Positions 1 through 6,485 of a stretch of 43,968 bases of DNA are shown one piece after another (within the stretch, counting starts at the first letter, position 1; each line of letters starts with the position of its first letter). Source of the stretch: CAYPYI01 sp964415085. GTDB taxonomy: Bacteria > Bacillota > Clostridia > Tissierellales > Tissierellaceae. The notes beneath the pieces are model-generated. The model worked only from the letters and a program-made list of their open reading frames with translations. It searched no databases and was not told where the DNA came from. The DNA is taken from assembly GCA_964415085.1 (NCBI GenBank), contig CAYPYI010000007.1:1-43968 (forward strand), in the 5' to 3' direction. The position numbers were made by a program, and so were the translations under genes.

Positions 1-1295
1 TTTACGCTCTTAAGTAGACTATCAAAAGCATTTAAATTTCCTAAAAAATTTAAATGCGAATACGAACACACTACATTTTTATATCTATAACCAGATTCCC
101 ATGTTTTATCACTCATTGGTTTTGATATAGTAAAAATATTTTCACTATCTGATTTTATAATTGATTTATGAAACTCTTTACTTCTTAAAATATCTCCCTT
201 TTTACCCAAGAATAAATCTTCTTTTAATTCTGTGTAAGTATATCCAAATTTTTGGGTTTTATCTGTCATTTCTGATTTTGCTTTTAATACACCACACATT
301 TTAACATCATCTATTGATTCCGTTAAATACATCATGCCTCCACCTTCAGCATAAATAAATCCATCATTTTCAGCATAATTTTTTATGCTTTCTAACATAC
401 TTTTATTTTCTGCCAATTCTTTCTTATAAAGTTCAGGATATCCTCCTGATATATATAGTAAATCACACTTAGGCAGATAATCATCTTCTAGTGGAGAAAA
501 ATAGGTAACATTACATGTATTTTCAAAAAGTTTCAAATCTTCTGTATAATAAAAATTAAAGGCTTTATCCATAGCTATTGCAACAGTTATATCCTTATTT
601 GCTGGATATATAAATCTATCAACTTCTACTTCTTTCATCAATCCGATTAATTTATCAACATTTACTGTTTCCTCTATTTTCTTGCTAATAGTCTCTATTA
701 GCTCAGTTAAATCTTTATTTTCATGTGGCTGTAATAAACCTAAATATCTAGATGGTATTTCAAACAAATCATCTTTTTCTACATAACCTAATACTTCTAG
801 ATCTGTATAATTTTCAATTTGCTCTTTCAGCATTTCGTAAACTCTCTTACTTGTCTTATTTAATATGATTCCCTTAATTCTACCATTAGAAAAGTCCTGC
901 ATACCTTTAATTTTTGGAATAGCGCTAAACATCTCTCCTTTAGGCGTATAAACTAAAATACTTGGTATATCTAATATTTCTGATATATGAAAACTAGAAC
1001 TCTCATATGTATTATAAGTTCCATCAAAATAACCCATAGCTCCTTCAACTACTGCATAATCATTTCGACTAATTGAAATAGCCTGTTTTATCCCTTCTTC
1101 ACCCATCATATGAATATCTAAATTTCCACTTCTATTACCGCATGCTACTTGATGATATAAAGGATCTATATAGTCTGGTCCTGTTTTAAACCCTGTTATA
1201 TCCAAACCTCTATCTTTTAAATTTCTTAATAACCCAAGTGTTAAGGTTGTCTTTCCAGTATTACTTGATGGTGCAGTAATCATTATTGTCTTCAT
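1..1295 (-). CDS. cbiA: Cobyrinate a,c-diamide synthase CbiA, partial, glutaminase Cys replaced by Gly
   Basis: ATP-dependent amidation of the a and c carboxylates of cobyrinic acid. The start is ATG at 1293-1295, overlapping the cobD stop as ATGA. The frame stays open to the window edge, so about 431 codons are present and perhaps 20-30 are missing from the C-terminus. The N-terminus MKTIMITAPSSNTGKTTL is a P-loop of the dethiobiotin-synthetase type. It is followed by DYIDPLYH and NLD, both typical of CbiA. The C-terminal half has YISGGYPEL and EFHKS, then FIYAEGGGMMYL, where the family has AECGG. The codon at 342-344 reads GGT, so residue 318, the nucleophilic Cys position of class I glutaminase domains, is Gly. 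The following SYSHLNF (His414) retains the His. The synthetase half looks intact, so the enzyme may use free ammonia (inference). It is the last visible gene of the riboswitch-controlled cbiK operon, and more cbi genes probably lie to the left. Confidence 0.93.
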   Translation of the reverse strand, partial: MKTIMITAPSSNTGKTTLTLGLLRNLKDRGLDITGFKTGPDYIDPLYHQVACGNRSGNLDIHMMGEEGIKQAISISRNDYAVVEGAMGYFDGTYNTYESSSFHISEILDIPSILVYTPKGEMFSAIPKIKGMQDFSNGRIKGIILNKTSKRVYEMLKEQIENYTDLEVLGYVEKDDLFEIPSRYLGLLQPHENKDLTELIETISKKIEETVNVDKLIGLMKEVEVDRFIYPANKDITVAIAMDKAFNFYYTEDLKLFENTCNVTYFSPLEDDYLPKCDLLYISGGYPELYKKELAENKSMLESIKNYAENDGFIYAEGGGMMYLTESIDDVKMCGVLKAKSEMTDKTQKFGYTYTELKEDLFLGKKGDILRSKEFHKSIIKSDSENIFTISKPMSDKTWESGYRYKNVVCSYSHLNFLGNLNAFDSLLKSV

Positions 1296-2350
1296 TTAAT
1301 TTCTTCCTTTTCAAACTCATCGAATACTCGTAACAGTTTGTCATTAGAGTTTTTGTCTTTTATAGCTACTCTAATATGATTTTTACCTAAAACTTTAAAG
1401 CTTGAGCACTTTCTAATTACAATTCCTTTTCTAACAAAGTAGTCAAATATATAATCTTCATCATATTGATTTAATTTAATTAATATATAATTAGTATGTG
1501 TTTTATACACCTTAATCCAATCATATTTTTCTAAATTTTCTAATAGATATTCTCTTTGCTCATTTATATACTTTGATGATTCTAAAATATATTCTGTATT
1601 CTTAAATATATATTGGCCTGCAATATCAGCTAAAGAGTTTATACTCCAAGGCATTTGGTTAAACTCTATCTCCTTAACTAATTCTTTAGATGTGCATCCA
1701 TATCCAAGTCTTATACCTGGCAGAGCAAAAAATTTAGTTGCTGCTCTTATTATTCCTATATTTTTATAATCATTCTCTTTAAATAATTCTATTGAATCAT
1801 AATCTTTGGGTGCAAATTCAAAAAATGCCTCATCCAACACCAAAAATGCATTATTATCTACTACTATTTTATATATTTCAAGTAATGTATCCTTAGGAAT
1901 TCTAAGACCTGTTGGATTATTAGGATTACCTAATACTAAAGTGTCTCTTTCTTTTATTGTATCTTTTAATTTTTCTATATCTATAGAAAAATCATCTTTG
2001 TATTCTAATTTTACAACTTCTTTTTTATGAACTTCTGCCCTTAGGCTATATTCTGCAAATGCTGGTGTTGTTGTTATTACCCTTTCAGATAGCATAATAA
2101 AGCTATCTATAACCTCCATTGCTCCGTTACCTACTACCACATTTTCGTAATCACAATTTAGATAATTTTTTATTGATGTTTTTAACTCTCTATACTTAAT
2201 ATCAGGATAGCTAGTTAAAGTTTTAAATCCTTTTATAAGTTCCTCTTCTAAGCCTTTAGGAACCCCTAATGGATTTATATTACTGCTAAAATCAAGTAAC
2301 TCACCATCATAATATTTTTCATATGAAAGTGTATCTCCCCCGTGTAACAT
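1292..2350 (-). CDS. cobD: L-threonine-O-3-phosphate decarboxylase CobD (PLP, HisC-like)
   Basis: Makes (R)-1-aminopropan-2-ol O-phosphate, the linker for the nucleotide loop of cobalamin, from threonine phosphate; cytoplasmic. The 352-residue protein is a fold-type I aminotransferase. The N-terminal LHGGD and DFSSNINPLG motifs are typical of CobD and separate it from plain HisC. GNPNNPTG is the substrate/PLP loop, DEAFFEF carries the PLP-binding Asp, and TKFFALPGIRLGY contains the Schiff-base Lys. SD AGAGGTG lies 8 bases before the ATG. The gene lies 14 bases after cbiL and overlaps cbiA by 4 bases, which suggests translational coupling. HisC is the main alternative, but the cobalamin operon and the HGGD/SxNINPLG signature favour CobD. 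Confidence 0.92.
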   Translation of the reverse strand: MLHGGDTLSYEKYYDGELLDFSSNINPLGVPKGLEEELIKGFKTLTSYPDIKYRELKTSIKNYLNCDYENVVVGNGAMEVIDSFIMLSERVITTTPAFAEYSLRAEVHKKEVVKLEYKDDFSIDIEKLKDTIKERDTLVLGNPNNPTGLRIPKDTLLEIYKIVVDNNAFLVLDEAFFEFAPKDYDSIELFKENDYKNIGIIRAATKFFALPGIRLGYGCTSKELVKEIEFNQMPWSINSLADIAGQYIFKNTEYILESSKYINEQREYLLENLEKYDWIKVYKTHTNYILIKLNQYDEDYIFDYFVRKGIVIRKCSSFKVLGKNHIRVAIKDKNSNDKLLRVFDEFEKEEIK

Positions 2351-2364
2351 AATAGTTTCACCTC

Positions 2365-3027
2365 TTATTTTTTTTTGCCTAAAATTAGAGACATATAATT
2401 TTTGTCATTTAAAATTTCATCTTTTCTTGTCTCATCAAATATTTCTTCTTCAGGTAAACTTACTTTTTTGATGTAGTTATAAGAAAAATTATTTCTCTCT
2501 AATCCTTCTAATATCTCTTCTTTATTTTTAAATGTTTTTAATATTGCTATTGAATCTGCTATTTCTAAAGCTTTCTCATCAAATTCATCACATAGTAAAA
2601 AGTTTTCAGACTTTTCTGTAAGTTGAACTTGTGCTCTTGCAGCACTTGCAACAAAAGATGGTATGCCTGGTACTATTTCTATTTCAACAGTGTTGTCTAT
2701 TTCCATTAATTCTTGAGCTATATATATGAAAGTACTATATATCATAGAGTCTCCAATTGTTAAAAAAGATCCTACTTTATATTTTTTTAAGTCCTCATAT
2801 ATTGTTTTTGCTGCATTCTTATAATCCTCTCTAGTAACTTCTCCCATTGGAAAATCTATAAGATTTACTTTTTTTTCTTCAATAAATTCTTCACATGTAT
2901 CAACTGCCATGTTCTTACCTCTATTGTTTGGTGCAAATATTATACTAGAATCTTTAATACTATTTACTGCCCTTAATGTTAACAAGTCCGTTGCTCCCGG
3001 ACCTGTTCCTATTCCATATAGTTTCAT
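2365..3027 (-). CDS. cbiL: Cobalt-factor II / precorrin-2 C20-methyltransferase CbiL
   Basis: SAM-dependent methylation at C-20 of the tetrapyrrole, the step after cobalt insertion in the anaerobic pathway; cytoplasmic. The 220 residues are close to the usual 230. The N-terminal YGIGTGPGATDLLTLRA is the glycine-rich motif of the tetrapyrrole methylase fold. TIGDSMIYSTF (about 90-100) is the second conserved block and is characteristic of CbiL/CobI rather than CbiF, CbiH or CbiE. EIVPGIPSFVASAA is the SAM-site loop. The start is ATG with SD AAGGA, one base after the cbiK stop. Given CbiK next door, cobalt-factor II is the likelier substrate than precorrin-2 (inference). Confidence 0.92.
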   Translation of the reverse strand: MKLYGIGTGPGATDLLTLRAVNSIKDSSIIFAPNNRGKNMAVDTCEEFIEEKKVNLIDFPMGEVTREDYKNAAKTIYEDLKKYKVGSFLTIGDSMIYSTFIYIAQELMEIDNTVEIEIVPGIPSFVASAARAQVQLTEKSENFLLCDEFDEKALEIADSIAILKTFKNKEEILEGLERNNFSYNYIKKVSLPEEEIFDETRKDEILNDKNYMSLILGKKK

Positions 3028-3028
3028 A

Positions 3029-3775
3029 TTATTCCTTCATTAGATCTTTTAAATGTTCTACATACATATCTTGAATACCTTCGTATTCTCCAAGGCCTTT
3101 TACTCTTACCTCAACTTCATAACCTTCTTCTAAAACTAAACTCTTCCAAGAATCATCTTCATCTGAAGCCATATCGTTTATCGCATGATCTCCTGCAACT
3201 AACATAAATGGTTGTAATACTATTTTTTTATAGTTATTTTCCTTAATATTTGAAAGTACATCTTCAATTGTAACTTCTCCCTCTACAGTTGCAACATATA
3301 CATTGTTATAACCATTTTCTCTATAACTATCTTCTAGTTTTTTATATAATTCATCTGCGTCATGATCACTTCCATGTCCCATAAATACTAAAGCTTCATA
3401 TTTATTTAAATCATCAGAATTTACAATTTTAACTACTTTTTCAAAGTCTTCATCACTTGATAATAAAGGTTTAGCAACTTTAGCACCTTTATTTAATAGT
3501 TTTTCATATTCAAAACCATTTATGATATGAAGAGGTTGTATATATATGTCATCTATACCCTCATTTTTAAATTGAGCTATTGCCTCATCCTCATTTAAAA
3601 TGTGCATATTATCTCTTCTTTTTAATCTACTTACTATCATTCTTGAAGTAAAAGCTCTTAATACCTTTATATCTTTAAATTCATTTATTATCTTATTTTC
3701 TACACTTTCTATACAAAGTTTTCTAGTCTCTTCATAAGTCGTACCAAAACTTGCTACAATTATACCTTTTTCCAT
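3029..3775 (-). CDS. cbiK: Sirohydrochlorin cobaltochelatase CbiK (anaerobic, ATP-independent)
   Basis: Inserts Co2+ into sirohydrochlorin at the start of the anaerobic corrin pathway. The 248 residues fit CbiK rather than the shorter CbiX. The N-terminal IIVASFGTTYEETR is the class II chelatase signature. GHGSDHDADELY (about 135-145) and FMLVAGDHAINDMASDEDDSW (about 190-210) carry the His and acidic residues for cobalt binding. No signal peptide is present, so the protein is cytoplasmic, unlike periplasmic CbiK variants. It is the first gene after the riboswitch and its terminator (3811-4018), with SD AAGGGAG. Oddity: an ATP-dependent CobN-ChlI-ChlD chelatase is encoded a few kilobases upstream. 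Confidence 0.94.
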   Translation of the reverse strand: MEKGIIVASFGTTYEETRKLCIESVENKIINEFKDIKVLRAFTSRMIVSRLKRRDNMHILNEDEAIAQFKNEGIDDIYIQPLHIINGFEYEKLLNKGAKVAKPLLSSDEDFEKVVKIVNSDDLNKYEALVFMGHGSDHDADELYKKLEDSYRENGYNNVYVATVEGEVTIEDVLSNIKENNYKKIVLQPFMLVAGDHAINDMASDEDDSWKSLVLEEGYEVEVRVKGLGEYEGIQDMYVEHLKDLMKE

Positions 3776-3810
3776 TGTATTATCTCCCTTAAATTAATAA
3801 TAAACATATA

Positions 3811-3839
3811 AAAAAATCCTTTGTCGTAAGGACAAAGGA
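3811..3839 (-). terminator. Riboswitch expression-platform terminator before cbiK
   Basis: Read on the minus strand, TCCTTTGTC (3831-3839) and GACAAAGGA (3817-3825) form a 9-bp stem with a 5-base loop, followed by six U. It lies between the cobalamin aptamer and cbiK, so it is likely the intrinsic terminator that forms when the aptamer binds adenosylcobalamin and stops transcription of cbiK-cbiL-cobD-cbiA. Confidence 0.88.
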
Positions 3840-3844
3840 ATAGC

Positions 3845-4018
3845 GTCAAATTAAAATAAATCCTCCCCTCCGAAGTTTAATTTTAGGCAGTTCTCCTGAC
3901 TTGTGAATCAGCTTACTCCCAACGCCTTCCCAGTAATTACCAGTGGCAGAATTGTTGGTTTCATCCTCACTTACAGTAGCGGGGCTGTATAGGATTTTCA
4001 CCTATTTCTCTTAACCTA
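3845..4018 (-). promoter_or_regulatory. Cobalamin riboswitch controlling cbiK-cbiL-cobD-cbiA
   Basis: The minus strand carries the B12 box (3885-3901, AGTCAGGAGAACTGCCT), the conserved GCCACTG element, GGGAAGGCG and the AGCCCCGCTACTGT core, all in the order of the cobalamin aptamer. It ends at a U-tract terminator ahead of cbiK. High corrinoid is expected to switch off the operon. The outer limits are approximate; a covariance-model search with the cobalamin family would set them. Confidence 0.95.
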
Positions 4019-4040
4019 AAACATATGTAATTATATTTTT

Positions 4041-4069
4041 AGTTTATCATATTAAACATAGCACTTCAA
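4041..4069 (-). promoter_or_regulatory. Candidate sigma-A promoter for the cbiK riboswitch transcript
   Basis: On the minus strand, TTGAAG (4064-4069) and TAAACT (4041-4046) are separated by 17 bases. The site lies at the very end of cbiB, about 25 bases before the aptamer. It would give the riboswitch operon its own transcript, independent of cbiP-cbiB. Confidence 0.5.
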
Positions 4070-5008
4070 TTAATAATACATAAGTATTGTTAATATAATT
4101 AAAAATAAGATTTCACTTCTATACATTATTTTTATAGTATCATCTATCTTAGATAAGTCTATATCTTCTATCTTATCTCCTATAGTTGGTTTTTCTATCA
4201 ATATACCATTATATGTATTGTTTCCACCCAGTTGGATATTAAGAAGTCCTGCAACTGCAGATTCTGGAAATCCTGCATTAGGGCTTTTGTGTTTTCTATT
4301 ATCTCTTTTTAATATCCTATATCCATTTTTATAGTCATATTTAAATACTGAGCTTATAATCATTAGAAAGGCTGTTATTCTTGCTGGAATATAATTAAAA
4401 TAATCATCATTTATAGCTGGATAGTGTCCAATATCAATATATTTATCATCCATATATCCTAGTGTTGAGTCCATTGTGTTTACAAATTTATATACCATAC
4501 CTCCTGGGGCACCTAAAATTGCTATGAAAAAAAGAGGTGCTATTATACCATCTGAGGTATTTTCTGCAACTGTTTCCACTGTTGCCTTTATTACTTCTTC
4601 TTTAGATAATTGATCTGTTTGTCTTCCTACTATATAGGCTACTCTTTTTCTTCCACGTTCCAAACTTTCATTTAATTCTTTTTTTACCATATTAGCTTCA
4701 AAAGCCAAGCTTTTAGCTGCTAAGCAGGTATACATCATATAAATTTCTAATATATTCCTAATAATTGGATTAAATCTAAAAAGAGATAAAATAAACATAG
4801 GAAAAAAAAGTCCTAAAAATATATTAAGTAAAACAATAAAAAAACCTGCTCTTTTTAACTCTTCTTTTGTCTTACATTTTTCTCTTGCATATTGTTCTTC
4901 TTTTCTAATTATTTTCCCCATAAGTTTTACTGGATGCGGAAAACTATAAGGATCGCCAATAATTAAATCTAATACAAAAGCAACTAATATCATTTCTATT
5001 CTAGTCAT
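4070..5008 (-). CDS. cbiB: Adenosylcobinamide-phosphate synthase CbiB
   Basis: Membrane enzyme that attaches aminopropanol phosphate (the CobD product) to adenosylcobyric acid. The 312 residues match the usual length. The N-terminal hydrophobic segment is followed by DLIIGDPYSFPHPVKLMG, the CbiB signature. ENTSDGIIAPLFF (about 160-172) and the MDSTLGY/PARITAF blocks are also conserved. Several hydrophobic helices are spread along the protein, including one at the extreme C-terminus. The start ATG (5006-5008) lies inside the end of cbiP, overlapping by 8 bases, with an SD-like AGGGA within cbiP. CbiB works directly on the CbiP product, so coupling of the two genes makes sense. Confidence 0.95.
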   Translation of the reverse strand: MTRIEMILVAFVLDLIIGDPYSFPHPVKLMGKIIRKEEQYAREKCKTKEELKRAGFFIVLLNIFLGLFFPMFILSLFRFNPIIRNILEIYMMYTCLAAKSLAFEANMVKKELNESLERGRKRVAYIVGRQTDQLSKEEVIKATVETVAENTSDGIIAPLFFIAILGAPGGMVYKFVNTMDSTLGYMDDKYIDIGHYPAINDDYFNYIPARITAFLMIISSVFKYDYKNGYRILKRDNRKHKSPNAGFPESAVAGLLNIQLGGNNTYNGILIEKPTIGDKIEDIDLSKIDDTIKIMYRSEILFLIILTILMYY

Positions 5009-5849
5009 TTGCTATCCCTACGATTGAATATATTTTTTCCATGTCCATGTTTTCCCTAACTAATTTAGATAATGCTTGTAATTCCCTTTCTCTTTCTTCT
5101 TCAGTTTGGTCATTACTATTACATTTTTTATTGTAATCTACTAAACTATCCTCATCTACTAATTCGAAGGGATGATATGGAATAGTAGCAATTACAGGTA
5201 TGTTTAACATATCCTCTATCATCTTAATTCCAGAATCTAAAAGAGTTTTGTCGCCTCTGAATTTATTTATTACTAGGCCTTTGATTCTTTTTTGTTCATC
5301 TTCTTCCAAAAGTTTAACAGTTCCATATAAAGATGCAAATACACCACCACGATCAATATCTGCTACAAGTATAACCGGTGCATCAGCCATTTTGGCCATT
5401 CCCATATTAACTATATCATTTTCTTTTAAATTAATTTCAGCTGGACTTCCTGCTCCTTCTAAAACTATTATATCATTCTCACTTGATATTTTTTCATATA
5501 CTTCCTTTATCATAGGTCTTAGTGAATTTTTAAACTCAAAATATTCACGAGCTTCCATTTGACTATGTTCTACACCTTTTATTATAACTGTAGAACCTTT
5601 ATCTGATGTAGGCTTTAATAAAACCGGGTTCATTAAAGGATCAGGCTCTACTCCTGCAGCTATTGCTTGTAATGCTTGAGCATTACTCATTTTCTTATTA
5701 TCCTCAGTTACATAACACACTGAAGACATATTTTGTGATTTAAATGGATAAACCTTATATCCATCTTCATAAAATATTCTGCATAATGCTGTACATAATA
5801 AACTCTTACCTGCTGATGATGTTGTTCCTTGTACCATAATATTTTTCAT
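5001..5849 (-). CDS. cbiP: Cobyric acid synthase CbiP lacking the glutamine amidotransferase domain
   Basis: Adds amide groups to adenosylcobyrinic acid a,c-diamide. I chose the ATG at 5847-5849 because SD AAAGG sits 9 bases before it, while the earlier ATG (5858) abuts the SD. The product is 282 residues against about 490-500 for the family. The synthetase domain is well conserved: MVQGTTSSAGKS P-loop, FKSQNM, MNPVLLKPTSD, LEGAGSPAEINL, VADIDRGGVFASLYGT and NKFRGD. After about residue 240, where the glutaminase domain should begin, there is only a charged linker. Then comes LSKLVRENMDMEKIYSIV, which resembles the extreme C-terminal tail of full-length CbiP. The glutaminase domain therefore appears cleanly removed, not truncated by a stop. 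cbiB follows with an 8-base overlap, so no detached domain lies downstream. NMSSVCYVT replaces the usual NMALNS stretch. Confidence 0.92.
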   Translation of the reverse strand: MKNIMVQGTTSSAGKSLLCTALCRIFYEDGYKVYPFKSQNMSSVCYVTEDNKKMSNAQALQAIAAGVEPDPLMNPVLLKPTSDKGSTVIIKGVEHSQMEAREYFEFKNSLRPMIKEVYEKISSENDIIVLEGAGSPAEINLKENDIVNMGMAKMADAPVILVADIDRGGVFASLYGTVKLLEEDEQKRIKGLVINKFRGDKTLLDSGIKMIEDMLNIPVIATIPYHPFELVDEDSLVDYNKKCNSNDQTEEERERELQALSKLVRENMDMEKIYSIVGIAND

Positions 5850-5880
5850 TTTATCCATCCTTTATTCTCTTATACTAACC

Positions 5881-5909
5881 ATTATAAAATTAGGACCTAA
5901 GTTTTGCAA
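5881..5909 (-). promoter_or_regulatory. Sigma-A promoter for cbiP-cbiB
   Basis: On the minus strand, TTGCAA (5904-5909), a 17-base spacer and a perfect TATAAT (5881-5886) lie about 30 bases before the cbiP start. No B12 box separates it from cbiP, so these two genes look independent of the riboswitches. The promoter overlaps the hairpin that may end the upstream lipoprotein transcript. Confidence 0.7.
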
Positions 5910-5923
5910 CCTATATCCTAATT
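5887..5923 (-). terminator. Candidate weak terminator after the frameshifted lipoprotein gene
   Basis: On the minus strand, AATTAGGA (5916-5923) pairs with TCCTAATT (5888-5895) around a 20-base loop, followed by a short U run in TTTTATAA. It comes right after the lipoprotein stop and would end the importer-cobN operon. The U tract is short, and its end is the -10 box of the next promoter, so the call is tentative. Confidence 0.4.
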
Positions 5924-5926
5924 ATA

Positions 5927-6468
5927 TTATTCTTCTATGAATTCTTTTATTGTCATACCATTTGATTCTTTAAAATAATTTTCTAAATTTTCAATTTCTT
6001 CTTCTATTTTTTCTACTGCTCCATCCCATCTTCCTGAATCTTTAGTTGATTGTGTGGAGTCGTTATGTTCATTATCTTCAACTCTTAATAACTCATTATT
6101 TTCTAAGTCATAGAAATAGTAGTGTCCTGTACCCATCATAGATACATAATAGTATTTTTCAAATTCATTTGTTTCATAATTAAATCTGTAGTAATCTACA
6201 CCTACATTCCCTGCTTCATCTGCTGGAAAGAAATCTACTAATTTTCATCTTTATCTACTATTATTTTAAGTGCTGGTGAATCAACAGGAACATTTTCACC
6301 TTCTAAGTAAACTAGTTTTCCATCTTCTTCTATAAATCCATCTTCTACTTCTGTTTCTTTAATTTCTTCTTTTACTTCTTCTTTTACTTCTTCACCTTTA
6401 CCTTTACATCCTACTACTAATGATAAACTAAGTACTAATACTAATAATACCGATACTTTTTTCTTCAT
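5927..6468 (-). pseudogene. Small lipoprotein gene split by a one-base frameshift
   Basis: The first half starts at ATG 6466-6468 (SD AAGGAG) and encodes a lipoprotein signal, MKKKVSVLLVLVLSLSLVVGC, then a Lys/Glu-rich spacer with KEEVKEE repeats. It stops at TAG 6238-6240. The other frame continues at once with LVDFFPADEAGNVGVDYYRF, then a Tyr-rich segment and an acidic C-terminus ending MTIKEFIEE at 5927. One extra A in the four-A run at 6242-6245 would join DKDE to KLVDFFPADE and give a single protein of about 180 residues. I do not recognise the mature domain. It is the last gene of the B12-controlled importer-cobN operon, so a cell-surface role in corrinoid or cobalt handling is possible but unproven. 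The break may be a sequencing error or a real mutation. Confidence 0.8.
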
Positions 6469-6485
6469 CTTTCTTTCTCCTTTTA

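Noticed and set aside
6336..6400. Short KEEVKEE-type tandem repeat in the lipoprotein gene as a DNA repeat element
   Set aside because: It is just a low-complexity Lys/Glu spacer after the lipobox, common in clostridial lipoproteins.
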